Below, one piece after another: positions 1-11,157 of a DNA stretch of 64,000 nucleotides; the stretch's first letter is position 1, and every line of letters begins with the position of its first letter. Below the pieces are notes generated by a model. The model had not been told where the DNA came from. It saw only the letters and a list, made by a program, of their open reading frames with translations, and ran no database searches. The translations under genes were made by a program, and so were the position numbers. This DNA is from Corythucha ciliata (Eukaryota; Arthropoda; Insecta; Hemiptera; Tingidae): the NCBI GenBank assembly GCA_038030265.1, contig CM075942.1:70808926-70872925 (forward strand), given 5' to 3'.

Positions 1-876
1 CATTATTGAAATGTGTTTAATTTTCATTTACTGCAACGCAGAATCTCTTCTGATCATACAATAGTTTAAACATTTAAATTTCTGTCATGGCTTCAACACA
101 TAAGTTCTCTGTCTCAAGCACTGAAAAGTGAAGAAAAAATCTAACCAGGAACGGTTTACTTAATTAAATAGCATCAAAGAAATGTGAGTTCTTTAAATAG
201 ATTAAAAACTGAGCTACTATACTATACGCTAAGACTGACTTCGCTATCAATGTTGTACGAAATTTCCGTGACCATTCCCCTTGCTTTGCCTCGGGAGTAA
301 TTTCAAAAAATATGAAAAGTGTGTTAAGGTGGAATCACCACCGTGTTACCATCACTTCAATCGTACAAGAAGAAGGTTGTTGGTCCGGAAATAAGATGTT
401 TGGGCCGTGAGAAGACAAGCAGTTGTTACGACCGTAATTTGTAGCTTCTTCCTTTCCACCAAACTCACTCCTATATACTCTCTCATACGGTTGTTTGTTT
501 TTCCACAGTTGATTGGAACAAATCGAGACTTTGCCTCACCCTGAACGACCTCAATTTCTTTTGCTACACGTGAGCACCGGCATTCTTTTCGCAAAAACTC
601 TCTCCACTTTATACAGATAAACACTCCTTGGGGAGAAATAAGCAATCCAAAAGGGCAATGCTCAATCATTCGATTCGCGTTGATGTTTGGCAACCATAAA
701 AAAAGGAGTTAGTTTTGGGTAGAGGGAGAAAAGAAAGTTTCCTCCTAAATGCAGTTTATTCGACTATAGGAGTTTCTTTTTACATCTCTTTGACCATGAC
801 TTACAGTGACATTAGGCGCAAAACTAGAGCTTTTTCTCAATTTCATTCATGAAATTGAAGTGAGAAACCACGAATT

Positions 877-878
<2 letters not shown>
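1..878. other. Non-coding AT-rich DNA, no gene recognised
   Basis: Unique-looking sequence. A minus-strand open frame of about 113 codons near 352-693 has no recognisable domain and looks like chance. No terminal repeats or splice-like exon structure were seen. Confidence 0.5.

Positions 879-925
<47 letters not shown>
879..925. repeat. Poly-T tract
   Basis: About 47 consecutive T. It could be the poly-A tail of a minus-strand retroposed fragment, but no recognisable retroelement body adjoins it. Confidence 0.9.
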
Positions 926-944
926 CATTGTTACCAACGAGTTA

Positions 945-1000
945 GGGCCGGCGCACACTATGAGAAAAAAGACGCCGACGCGCGAGTCGGCGTCTTTTTA
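945..1000. repeat. GC-rich palindromic repeat, copy 1
   Basis: Perfect 14-bp arms (966-979 and 986-999) around a GCGCGA loop. The same GC-rich motif lies at 5384-5433 in the opposite orientation, so this is a dispersed mobile-type repeat (MITE-like), not a one-off hairpin. Confidence 0.6.
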
Positions 1001-1099
1001 CCTTCATGTTCCCTACGGGAATGGAAGTGTGGTGTTCGTGAAAAAAATCGAGTCCGAGCTGACATCACATTTATAATGTACAACCTCAAAAAAGTTGAA

Positions 1100-1440
1100 A
1101 AAAGTGGTTTTTGGCATGCCGTCAGTCTGTCGGTCTGTCGGGGCTATTTCTTAATATGAGAAGCACAAATCTGACCTTTGTTTTGAGAAAAAATTATTTG
1201 TCGGACATGTTCTCCCCGTACCGAAATGTCGTTTTTGGATATAACTTCAGAACAAGTCATTCCAGAATTTTTTTGATATTTTTTTCGGATTCCTCGTGAA
1301 ATTTCCTTGCGAATTGACCACAATATTGCCGAAAATATGCAACTTTTTTTGTGGCCAAAATCGTCGTTTTTTTTTCTCGACATTTCTGACTAGGGTCCCT
1401 GGTGAATCGAACGTTGTATAGGTGATAAGCAAAGAGTAGG
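1100..1440. other. Non-coding DNA with GTCTGTCGGTCTGTCGG motif
   Basis: A short tandem of GTCTGTCGG near 1121-1142 and AT-rich flanks. No coding exon recognised; short ORFs here are T- or K-rich and unconvincing. Confidence 0.4.
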
Positions 1441-3835
1441 CATGGTTGAATATTCGATTTAGCCTACAAAAGCGCTATTTTGAAGCCTAAAATTATGAGA
1501 AAACGCGCCTTCTGCAGGTAACTTCGCGGCTAAAATAAATAAAATTCGCTGATCCCAAGTTTCTTCAGGTCCATGAGCCGATAAATTTGAGAATGCGCAC
1601 TAATATGCTGCTCTTAAGGCCAGTAAACGTAACAAAAATTTTGGAAAAAGCGCTAATATCTGTGGCTAAAACTGCGAAAAAACGTTCATTTGTGGTTTCT
1701 CGACGCAAATTCCGGACTAAAATGAAGAAAAAATTGCTCATTTTGCAGTGGATAGGGGCCACTTTACGAATAAAATCAGAACAAAAATTCTAACGTGCTG
1801 TTCTTTGGCCAAACTCTGTTGGCTGAAATGGTGAAAAAGCGCTAATTCAAAGCTGTAAAAGTAAAAAAAAAAAATTGCACCTATATTTGAAAAAAAAAAA
1901 AACAAGAACAAAAAACGCTAGGTAGGGCTGAATTTAAGAGTGGGGCTTAAAATGGAAAATTCTCTACGGAAATTGCGAAAAACGATAATTCACTAATTAA
2001 GAAAAATTATTAATTATCAGCTAAAATTAGTTGAAGTGATGATGAGAAAAATCACTAATAAAATCGCTGCTAAAATTAAGGCAAATCACGAATGAAATTG
2101 ACAAAAACCGCTAATTAGCGGCTAAAATTCGAAAAAAGGCTAATTCTCGGCCAAAATTGGAAAGAATCACTAATTAATTTGGGCCTAAAATCGAGTAAAA
2201 TCGCTAATTCGCGGATAAAGTCTAGAACAAACAATAATTTGCTGATACAAAAATGAAAAGACCGCTAATTTAGTAGGTAGCCAAAATTGAGAGAAACCCT
2301 GATTCACGGCTAAAATTTAGGAAAACGCTGACTCGCTGGTCAAATTTAGGAAAGTGTTAATCCGTGGCTTCTGAAGGCAACTTCGGGCTTAAAACTGGGA
2401 AAATGCGCTAATCCATAACTAAGAGTGGAAAATAATTATAATGCAGAGCGAAAATGTTTAAAAAATTACTAATTTTCTGCCCTTATTGAGAAAAATCACG
2501 CTGGCACGGGTAAAACTCAAAGAAAAACTCTAGTTTGTTGCTCAAATTGAGGAAAAGTGCTAATTAGCTGCTAAAAAAGGCAAAACATCGCTATAATCAG
2601 CAGAAGAAAATCGCTTTCAAGGAATTAAAAACGCTATTTCGCATTTCGCTGCAAAAATTGAGGAACGGGCATAAAGTGCAGAAAAAATTCTAATACGCGG
2701 TTAAAATTGAAATAATAGATTAACCCTAAATTAGCGGCTAAAATGTAGGAAAACGCAAATCCGTGGCCTCTGAAGTCAAATTCGGGCTTAAAACTCGGAA
2801 AAAGCGTTAATCCATAGCACCAATTTGAAAATAATTTGCTAATTTGCTGTCATTAATGAGAAAAATCACTAATTAGCATGGCTAATGTGATTAAAAACGC
2901 CCTTTGCAGTTCAAATCGGGGAAAAGTGTTAATTCACCGCTAAAAAGGTAAAACATCCCAAATTTGCAGCAGAAATTGAGGAAAACGCCAATTCAAAGTC
3001 ACGACCAAGAAAAATCGCTTTTACGGATTAAAAACGCTACGTCGCTGCTAAAATTGACGACATTCGTACTAATTCGCGGAAATATTGCCGAAAAATATCT
3101 AATTCACGGCTAAAATTGAAGAAATTATAATTTTCGGCTGTGGTTGAAAGTACGCCAGTCCGAGGCATCTGCGTTTTGTTCGGGGCTAAAACTGAGAAAA
3201 ACCCTTCCACGGATGAAAGTGAATAAAAAAAAAGATAATGCGGGGCAAACATGTTCAAAAATCCACTAATTATTTACGGTGAGAAAAATCACTAACTAGC
3301 CCGCCTAAAATTTAGGGAAACGATAACTTTTTTCTCAAATTGGGAATATGTGGTTATTCGCTGTAAACATACCGCTAATCTGCTGCTAAAATTGAGAAAA
3401 TTTGCTAATTCGCTGCTAAAAAAGGTAAAACATAGCTATAAGTTGCAGCAAAAATTGAGGAAAACTCCAATTCGCGGCTAAAATTGAGGAAAATCACAAA
3501 TTCGTGGATAAATTGTGTAGAAAAACCTATCATTCGTGGGTAAAATTGAAAGAACATATTTAAATTTTCGACTGTTATTGAAAATATGCCAATTTGCGGA
3601 TTCTGAAGGCAACTTTGTGGCTAAAATTGAGAAATAAACGCGAATTCCTGGCAAAATAAGTGTAAAAACATCCGCTGCTTCCCGACTAAAATTGATCAAA
3701 TTCCAATTTGCGGCTTTAATCGAGCACATGAACTCTAATTGGCGGATAGGATGTATAAATACCTAGAACTCGTGGCTAAATTAAGGGAAAATCCATAATT
3801 TGATGCTACGTAATAATTTTATTTCTTGCTTATTT
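1440..3835 (-). repeat. Degenerate ~30-bp minisatellite, orientation A
   Basis: The stretch is built from diverged units in which GCTAAAATTGAGAAAA alternates with CGCTAATTCGCGG. Unit length drifts between about 26 and 34 bp, with many substitutions and small indels. The same family recurs in both orientations at 3935-4760, 5180-5290, 5440-5760, 8225-9045, 14805-15215, 31600-34255 and 47540-48510. Open reading frames inside it (for example 3037-3258 and 3478-3729, minus) are repeat translations rich in NFSRE-like runs, not genes. Confidence 0.85.
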
Positions 3836-3934
3836 AGTGACTCAAGGGGCCTCATAGAGATTTCCACCACGGGCCACGATAGGTGTCGGTCCGCCAGTGG
3901 TTGATCCCCAGAGCTCTTCCAGACTCTTTACTGA
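3836..3934. other. Spacer between head-to-head minisatellite blocks
   Basis: About 100 bp of GC-richer, non-repeat sequence. The minisatellite is in orientation A to the left and in orientation B to the right, so the repeat polarity flips here. Confidence 0.6.
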
Positions 3935-4760
3935 AATTTCTCAATTTTAGTAGTGAGTTAACGTTCCCACCCCCTTTTTTTCACTTTTCTTCACTTTTAG
4001 TTACGCGAATTTATCTCCGTTTTAGCCGCGATTACGCGATTAACCGGTTCACTCAATTTTAGTCACAGTTTTTCAGTTTTTTTTTTTCATTTTATTTAAC
4101 TGCAAGTTATTTATGAATTTTAGCCATGAATTATTTGAATTAGAGGATTTTCACGAAATCACTGAATTAGCTTTTTTCTCCATTTTTAGCCGCGAATATT
4201 TTTTCCAATTTTAGCGGCGTCTTATTTCTTAATTTCATGATTTTGTCCGCGAAATGCAGCATTTCATCAATCTCAGTTGTAAAAAAACGCATTATCCCAA
4301 ATTTCTTTTGCCATTTCAGCTGCTAATGAAGCGCTTTTTGCTAACATTTTCCACTTTTCAAAGATTTGCCTCTATTTTAGCTGCGAATGAGCGTTTTACA
4401 CCAATTTTAGGCGGGAATTAGCAGTTTGTCTCAGTTTTAGATCTGAATAAGCGCGAGTTTCATGGTTGCATAACATATACATCCATGAATTAGCCTTTTT
4501 TTCTCTGCTTTTGTCGTGAGTTAGCACTATTTCTGAATTTAGCCGCGAATTAGCGCATTTTCTCAAATTGATCCGCGAATTGGCGTCTTTTTCCATCTTA
4601 TTTGCGAATAAGCGTTTTATTTCATCTTTAGGCGGGACTTAGCAGATTATTTAAGATTTAGCCATGAATTGGATGATTTTCTCGATTTTATCCGTGCATT
4701 AGCGATGTTTTCACTTTTATAAACGTGAATAAGCGCTTTTTCTCAATTTTAAAACCCAAA
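3935..4760 (+). repeat. Degenerate ~30-bp minisatellite, orientation B
   Basis: Same repeat family as 1440-3835 but reverse-complemented: GCGAATTAGCG alternates with CTCAATTTTAGCC. The distal part (from 4636) is the left arm of a long inverted repeat. Confidence 0.85.
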
Positions 4761-5294
4761 TACAAAACAAATTGACTATTTCTGCTCCAAATTGACAATT
4801 TCCAAGTTAAATTGATAATTTTTTCATCAATTTGAAAATTCGCTAATAAAGATTATGTGCGACGAAGAATTTTTTTTGATTTAGGGTTATGGAAATTTTG
4901 GTGTTTGAGGAATGAAGACTGCGTGATTGATGATCCAGGGATTGTGTGGAGGACCACACGATACTTCCATGTTCCCGTTTTTGGCGTTCATCAATAATGC
5001 GTACAAAAAATAAAAATAAACAAGAAAACTTCCATGGCCGTATCAATTTTTTCAGTGCTCCGACCCCTCCGATTTCATGCTGGTTAAAGGGTAACATGGG
5101 CGCGTTAGTCGACAAATTTAACTTGGAAATTGTCAATTTGGAAGCAGAAAATAGTCAATTTGTTTTGTATTTGGGTTATAAAATTGAGAAAAAGCGCTTA
5201 TTCACGTTTATAAAAGTGAAAACATCGCTAATTCACGGATAAAATCGAGAAAATCATCCAATTCATGGCTAAATCTTAAATAATCTGCTAAGTC
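4636..5294. repeat. Long near-perfect inverted repeat (~180-bp arms)
   Basis: Left arm 4636-4812 and right arm 5115-5294 are reverse complements, differing by two substitutions and two 1-nt indels by my reading. The spacer is about 300 bp. The arms consist partly of minisatellite units and partly of unrelated AT-rich sequence (for example CCAAATACAAAACAAATTG), so the pairing is not explained by the tandem repeat alone. A transcript across it would fold into a long double-stranded RNA. No target duplication was found outside the arms. Confidence 0.85.
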
Positions 5295-5336
5295 TTTCTC
5301 GGGGAAGAGACGACTCTCGCGTACGCGTCCAATGTG

Positions 5337-5433
5337 AAAGGCCCCATAGAGTTCCATGTGTTTTTACTGCACGAGTCGGACGCTGACGCGCGCGTCGGCG
5401 TCTTTTTTCTCCTCGTGTGCGCGGGCCTTTAGC
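5337..5433. mobile_element. Small MITE-like GC-rich element, copy 2
   Basis: Begins AAAGGCCCC and ends GCGGGCCTTT, giving short inverted termini. It contains the same GC-rich palindromic block as 945-1000 in reverse orientation. It interrupts minisatellite sequence. The superfamily cannot be assigned. Confidence 0.45.
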
Positions 5434-5439
5434 GTTTTT

Positions 5440-5760
5440 TGTTTAACTTCCACGTTTTAGCTACGAATGAGCGTCTTTTCTCTATTTTAATCGAAATAAT
5501 CTGCGCTTCATCTCAGTTTTAGCCGCGCATTAAAGCTTTTCCCCGGTTTTAGCAGTGAATTTGCGATTTTTTCCTATCTAGTCACGAATTTAGCGCTTTT
5601 CCCATCTACAGTCGTGAAGTGACATCCAGAGACAGCGAATTGACGTTTTCAAGGATTTGCGGGCCGTGAATTACCGCCTTTTCTCAATTTTAGCCGCAAA
5701 GTTTCCCCATGAACTGTTTATTAGCGGATTTTCTCAATTTTATCCGTAAAAGGGCCACCA
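5440..5760 (+). repeat. Degenerate minisatellite, orientation B
   Basis: Units of the GCGAATTAGCG / CTCAATTTTAGCC family, strongly diverged, ending just before the Harbinger element. Confidence 0.7.
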
Positions 5761-6075
5761 TAAACCACAAACTCACCTCGAATGAAAGTGTTTTTTTTTT
5801 TTTTTTTCGGAATTTGGTTCCTTCATTCATGAACATAAAACCAAACAATCCCAATTTTTCCCCCATTTTTAAGGGGTCCATACACGTACAATATTATTGC
5901 GCAATATTTTGACGTTCGCCCTACACGTTCAATTTTATTGCGCAATATTTTTGTTTATACAAAAGGAATGAACCGTATGATGGTCGTATTGAAGGTTGTA
6001 CAATAATTTGTGCAATCTCGAGTATAAACTTATTTTTTTTGTCCTACCTCCGTCAAGACAGAGAGATACCTAAAT

Positions 6076-6526
6076 ATGCTGAGTGGTTCTGATTTGAGTT
6101 GCATCTTGATTGCTGTGGTCGTGAGTGCCGGGGGCAAAGTGAAGAAGAAGAGAAATGGTCGCACATCAAGGAAGTGGTCGAAGCAGTGGCTCATCGACAG
6201 GGCAAAATATACCTACGAAAATCTTTTGAATGAAATGAGGTTTATTTGAGCCAAACGATTTTCGTAACTTTATACGGATGGATGGTGAACTATTCGACGA
6301 ACTCCTGGGAATGATTTCTCCTAGGATCCGCAAAATGGACACTATAATGCGCGACGCTATTCCAGCGAGTCAACGTCTATCAATAACCCTGCGGTATCTC
6401 GCGACAGGGAGTGGCTTCGAGGACATGAAGTTCTTTACCGCGGTTTCCCCTCAATCAATCAGCATGATAGTGATGGAAACGTGCACTGCTCTGATCAACT
6501 GTCTCAAGGATTACATTACGGTGAGC
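6076..6526 (+). pseudogene. Harbinger transposase, N-terminal fragment
   Basis: Harbinger transposases cut and paste the element. Only the N-terminal helical region is left here. From the ATG at 6076 the frame reads through KWSKQWLIDRAKY, a typical start of this family, and shifts by one base near 6247. It continues with DFRNFIRMDGELFDELL, then RDAIPASQRLSITLRYLATG and VSPQSISMIV, the conserved block before the catalytic domain. A GGTGAGC splice-donor-like site follows at about 6522. No DDE/D catalytic segment exists between here and the right end, so the protein cannot be active. The gene is about a third of the usual ~350-400 residues. Confidence 0.85.
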
Positions 6527-7144
6527 ATTTTTTCAGCTTTCACATTTTCATCGTATAGACTACATTTGGACGAATCGACATTTTCAAATACTAAACTCAT
6601 TATTCAATTTGAGTCTTTTCTCCCAAAATCGTTACAATGTACGTCTGAAACGTTCAGTGGTTATCTACCTATGGGTATAGCGACCCAAAAGTGGGTCGCG
6701 GGCTTTTCCTAGCTGGGTCACCCATCTATAATCCACACTTGGATCGCTACCCATAATTTCTTCAGCCTTGTCTTCAGTCAAATAATACTCTCGCGCATAT
6801 TATGACAGTGTTCTGGCGCTAAGCTACTAATAGATGAATCACCGAGCCAAATAACTCCTCCTCCATTCCTCAACGTTATCCCTCACTCATGCAGGTACTT
6901 CATCAAATTCTAATGCACTCACCTACATTGCAACCAATTTTTGCAACATTGTAATTGATTATTTTCGAATTTTTAGTTAGATCGCTTAAACTACGAGGAT
7001 TACTAGATAATGCATGCATAAAGTTGTAGCCGTATTTTTGTGTTAATGTAGATTATTTAAAATAAATGTAGAAAAAATGAAAAGACAGAGGTACAGGTAT
7101 GAATTGTATATGTATAAAAATTTAATATTAAGTATGCCATTTTT

Positions 7145-7480
7145 TCAATTTAAACCGGAAAAAAATTGCTTCCCGTTTTGACCCAAATGTGCCGGGAAAT
7201 CGTATTGGTTGAATGGCGATTCTCGGGGCATATAGTTATTGAATTGGGCTGGGGGTGGAGAATCACTGTACGAGGTAGATGTGGATGGAATTGGATTGTT
7301 TTTGACCGAATTAAGACTTAGATTCCCAATTTGTCCCTCAAAAAGAATATCGTTTATGGCCTTTTTAGCAAATATCTGCTGTTGGGGATCCATTTTTTTC
7401 AGCTCTATTGCCCACGCTGCAGCAATTATCTCATTTTCATCTGGTGGCTGTTGCAGGCGCTTGCAAGCCATTTTCACCAA
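7145..7480 (-). pseudogene. Harbinger accessory ORF, BESS-motif C-terminal part
   Basis: Harbinger elements carry a second, oppositely oriented gene for a MADF/Myb-like DNA-binding partner that recruits the transposase. This frame holds a BESS-type dimerisation motif ([19 protein letters not shown], about residues 28-46), followed by a Ser/Pro/Asn-rich tail typical of such proteins. The frame stays open upstream of the first Met through a Lys-rich stretch to about 7545, but no MADF domain is recognisable, so the protein is N-terminally truncated. It converges on the transposase fragment inside the same terminal repeats. Confidence 0.75.
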
Positions 7481-7802
7481 TTCCTCAGTGTGATCTTCTG
7501 GTGCTCTTTTCTTTTTTTCCTTCTTCTTCTGAGATTCATTTCTCGCCTAAGAATGAATTCAACAGTTACTCAAGCGCCAAACCTAGCCTCGCTGATGGTA
7601 AATTCACATAAATGATACCTTTCGGTTAATTGAAAATGTTTCATGGTTCTGACCACGCTCACCGCATTATTGCATAGCACTCATTTTAGGGAATTATATT
7701 GGAAAAATATATTGTGCAACCCTTCAATGCTACCCACACTCGTTCAATTTTATTGTGCTACCCGCATATTGCGCAATAATTATTGTACGTGTATGGGGCG
7801 CT

Positions 7803-8224
7803 TTAAGCTTTTCTGTGGCCTACTAAAGGTCGATACAGACTTGACGTCATGGGATCACACGCTGTCCCACGTGTGATGCATAATTCCAGAAAAGGCTTTT
7901 GTTTGATTGTGCTCACACTGGTCTGACCGTGACGTTGTGAGATGATGTATGTCCGAGCAATGCGTGAACATAAAAAACAAATAAAAGCCTGTGGTAGTCC
8001 CACGTCACGTCCGAGTAGTCTGAATTGACCTTAAGAATTAGTAGTTCCTGGATTTGTCTGCCAGTAGGAATTTGTCCTGGGGGGGGGGGGGGGTTCAGAT
8101 TGAAATCTCACAAGGGTGAGGGAAGGGGGGTAATTTCACATTTTAGTCATCATTCCACCCAGCCAGCACACTCATGAATCTGGACATCTTGCTGGCCTCA
8201 TCATATAGCCTCAATCTCTCAGTT
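7803..8224. other. Non-coding DNA with poly-G run
   Basis: No gene recognised. A run of 15 G lies at 8079-8093. Confidence 0.5.
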
Positions 8225-9045
8225 AGGGGCGATTTTTGGACTTACCCCGCAAATTAGCGCTTTTCTCAATTTTGGCCGAGTGCAAATCGTTCTTCTCAAT
8301 TTCAGCCGCAGATTATCGGTTTTGCCCCACCACCTCCCATAGCCATGAATTTGCGCATTTTCTCAACTTTAGCATCAAAGTATCGTTCGCTTCTTAATTA
8401 TCCACGAATTTTGGCGTTTTCCTCAATTTTAGCAGCATATTACCGATTTTTAAATTTTTGTTTACCAGAGGATTAGCACTTTTCTCAGTTTTAGCTGGAC
8501 ATTAACGTTTTTCTTAAGAGTTTTCCTCAATATTAGCAGCAAAATAGGGGGACTTTTCACGAATTAGGATTTTTTTTGGTTCACCATACGCAATGCATGA
8601 GCGACTGTTCTCAGTTTACTCGCGAATTAGCGGTTTCTTCACCTATTGCCATAAATTGGCGCTTTTTTTCAATTTCAGCCTGAAAAGTTGCCTTCAGAAT
8701 CCGCAAATTTGCGAATATTCAGTTTATTTTTTGGCGCAAATTGGAATTTTTCTCAATTTCAACCACGAATTAGAGCTTTTTAAATTGTAGCGACGACGCG
8801 TCGTAGCGTTCTAAACCTGTGAATCAGCGAATTTTCTCAATTTCAGTCACAAATTGTCGTATGGCGCAATTTTAGCTGTAAGTTAGCGATTTTTTCCATT
8901 ATGAGCCGCGAGTTAGCAGTTTCATCCATTTTTAGGCTATAAAATTAACCTTTCTCTTAATTTTGACCAAGCTGATTATTTTATTTTCTAAATATTACCC
9001 GAAAATTAGCGGTTTTTCACATTTTAGAAAGTCATCTGGAAAACC
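8225..9045 (+). repeat. Degenerate minisatellite, orientation B
   Basis: GCGAATTAGCG / CTCAATTTTAGCC units, with short ORFs that are only repeat translations. A few further units reappear at 9415-9500. Confidence 0.8.
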
Positions 9046-9696
9046 AAGTCATGAAACTTTGTGTTATTTGTATGTTAAAAAAATGAAGCGGTTCGTGGGT
9101 TGGGATTTTTGCTCTACTATGAAAGTAGATCACCCGCTAAATTCAAAAATTATACAAAAGTTAAGTGTTGGAAAAAACATATGGTATCAAGATAGATATC
9201 ACGCTACAACTTCAAACCGAAAATAATTATAATAATTTTTGTATTTGGCAGTTTTTCTCCTTCTTTATTCTTAACGGGAGCAAAAATCCCAACCCAAAAT
9301 AAAAAACATTTTGTTCCTCGAGTCTGAGGAATTGGTTTTCCATATGACTTTGACATTTTACAACCGCATTAGCAAAACTGTATAACTTGTATAGGTATAG
9401 ATTATTGCTTCTTTTCAGTTCTAGCCGTGAATTAGCGTATTTTTTAAACATTATACTATTGCCATGCATGAATTTGCCATTTTTCTGAATTTTGACCACA
9501 AAAATGTCTTCAGAAGGTGCGAATTTAAATTATAAATGTAAATTTTTTTCTGTATACTAATGGAAATAAAAATAAAGAAAGAAAGAAAGGCGGTTTTTGG
9601 ATAATCGAGGTGGGGAAAAAATGACTCAAGGTACACGTCCTTACCCGTACTCGCTTGTACTTGGTTTTGCTTTCCCTCAGTCACTGCTCGCTGTCA
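9046..9696. other. AT-rich non-coding DNA
   Basis: Contains remnant minisatellite units at 9415-9500 and a GAAAGAAAG microsatellite-like stretch near 9575. No coding exon recognised. Confidence 0.5.
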
Positions 9697-9701
9697 CTAC
9701 T

Positions 9702-9802
9702 TGTGTGAATATCTAGTTGTCCACATCATATGGGTTCTTTATTTGTTGTTAATAAATCAGTTCTATTTGTATTGTCTAAAAAGTAGAATTCATTTTAAAA
9801 CA
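9702..9802 (+). repeat. 5' LTR of Mag-like element
   Basis: Begins TGTGTGAATATC and ends TTTTAAAACA. The matching 3' copy lies at 13247-13347. Confidence 0.92.
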
Positions 9803-9822
9803 TGGTGCCCAATGATGGACCC
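9803..9822 (+). promoter_or_regulatory. Primer-binding site of Mag-like element
   Basis: TGGTGCCCAATGATGG abuts the 5' LTR; TGG is complementary to a tRNA CCA end. The priming tRNA was not identified. Confidence 0.7.
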
Positions 9823-10032
9823 GCGCGCGATACGTCGTCTGTCAGTGGTGCAGTGGTTAGTGATACTCTTGCGCCAGAGGGGCAACGAGTGTTTAGACCC
9901 AACGCGGCTCTTCCACCCTCCAGCATCAATCTGACCTCGCCGAATTGGTCACGATGGCGAACTCGGTGGGAGAGGTATCACCAAGCAACATGTATAGGGG
10001 TCATGTCCGACGAGTACCAAGTCAATGACTAG
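9803..10032 (+). pseudogene. Gag N-terminal remnant of Mag-like element
   Basis: The open frame holds NLTSPNWSRWRTRWERYHQA (ending near 9986), which resembles the opening motif of Mag-type Gag where a conserved NW..W...FE.Y pattern starts the capsid. The frame closes soon after. The rest of capsid, the zinc knuckles and the protease are absent. Confidence 0.6.
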
Positions 10033-10290
10033 ATACTAGGTGGGCATACACGAGCAGATATCTGCGGCAGATTTCACGTTTTTGACAGATATATCGGTGG
10101 TGAAAATTTGCTCGTTAGTGGGCAAGAAACGACGACAGATCAACCGTGATCGGGCAAAAGATATCGGTGGGAGTTCAAATCCGCCAGATGTGGTCTGTGG
10201 TCCCCCACTAATCAACCGATTTCTTATGAGAGATATCTGGCAGACGATATAGTTTCGGAAATGATAGTGACATCCGCCCCTGTATCTATA
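10033..10290. other. Foreign segment inside the Mag-like element
   Basis: Sits between gag and RT remnants and has no retroviral-type coding content. GCAGATATCTGCGGCAGAT near the left and AGATATCTGGCAGACGATAT near the right are imperfect inverted copies. This may be a small MITE that replaced or interrupted the gag-protease region. No clean target duplication was found. Confidence 0.4.
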
Positions 10291-10344
10291 CGAAATTTTG
10301 TCGCGTGAAGCTAGTTCACTGGATCGGCGCGGTTTCGGCTGCTA

Positions 10345-11157
10345 ACCTTAAAAGTGAGTTAAAACGCTTGTTTCCAATCATCTTCGAGGGCATAGGAGTC
10401 ATGAGGTACAAGTACTCCATCAAATTGAAAGAAGAAGCCCGCCCGTTCGCTATAAACACCCCTCGCAGAATTCCCTTATAGCTTAGGGATAAAACCGAAA
10501 AGGAACTAAAGAGGATGGAGAGTAATGATATTATTTCGAGAATAGAAGAAGCTACCGACTGGGTGGCCGCCATGGTTGTCGTACCCAAACCAGGCAATGA
10601 TGAAGTCAGAATTTGTGTCGATTACTCAGAGCTCAACAAAGCGATAAAACGAAAACGAACTGTTTTGCCTGGGGTAAACGATATTCTAAATCAACTGTTG
10701 GGAGCTAAGTATTTTTCAAAAATTGATTGTCGAAAGTTGGTACTTTCAAATTCTTCTCGATCAAGAATCCTCAAAACTGATGTCTTTCCTCACCCGCTAC
10801 GGACGCTTTGTTTTTAAGCGCCTCCCGATGGGTATATCCAGTGCGCCCGAGGTTTATCATCGCACTATGACCAAAATACTATCAGGGATACCTGGGGTAG
10901 TCACCCTGTTAGACGATTCCCTCATCTACGGGAACACGCCTGAAGAACATGGTAATCGACTCCATCAAGTTCTTAAAAGACTTACTGACAAAGGTGTAAC
11001 CTTGAATGAAGAGAAATGTAGCTTCAAAGTCCAAGAAGTCACGTTTCTGGGACACATTATTTCAAATAAAGGGATCCAGCCAGACAGGAGGAAGTTAGAA
11101 GCTCGAGACGTTTCCTGGGGATGGTTAATTATAATGCAAAATTTTATCCCAAACTAG
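10345..11157 (+). pseudogene. Reverse transcriptase of Mag-like element, broken
   Basis: The frame shows the conserved lead-in YSIKLKEEARPFAINTPRR and, after an in-frame TAG near 10480, DIISRIEEATDWVAAMVVV and the finger motif VRICVDYSELNKA (about 10605-10643). A frameshift near 10735 falls in the palm. The next frame has FKRLPMGISSAPEVYHR and a catalytic box LLDDSLIYG where this group usually has an aromatic or Met residue before DD. It ends with FLGHIIS, the usual thumb motif. Not translatable as one protein. Confidence 0.9.

Larger units (their letters stand above)
5872..7802 (+). mobile_element. PIF/Harbinger-type DNA transposon, internally deleted
   Basis: The left end AGGGGTCCATACACGTACAA and the reverse complement of the right end AGCGCCCCATACACGTACAA form terminal inverted repeats that continue into TATTGCGCAATAT. 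The element is flanked by the 3-bp duplication TTA (5869-5871 and 7803-7805), the hallmark of this superfamily. It keeps both expected ORFs as fragments: an N-terminal transposase piece on the plus strand and a BESS-motif partner ORF on the minus strand. The catalytic DDE part is missing, so the copy is non-autonomous. A subterminal motif CGTTCAATTTTATTG occurs near both ends. Confidence 0.9.

Noticed and set aside
966..999. Stem-loop followed by T run, like a Rho-independent terminator
   Set aside because: The window is eukaryotic, with spliced exons and retrotransposons, and the structure is a dispersed repeat with a second copy near 5.4 kb.
1440..3835. Regular repeats resembling a CRISPR array
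   Set aside because: Units are degenerate and contiguous, with no conserved repeat/unique spacer alternation and no cas genes.
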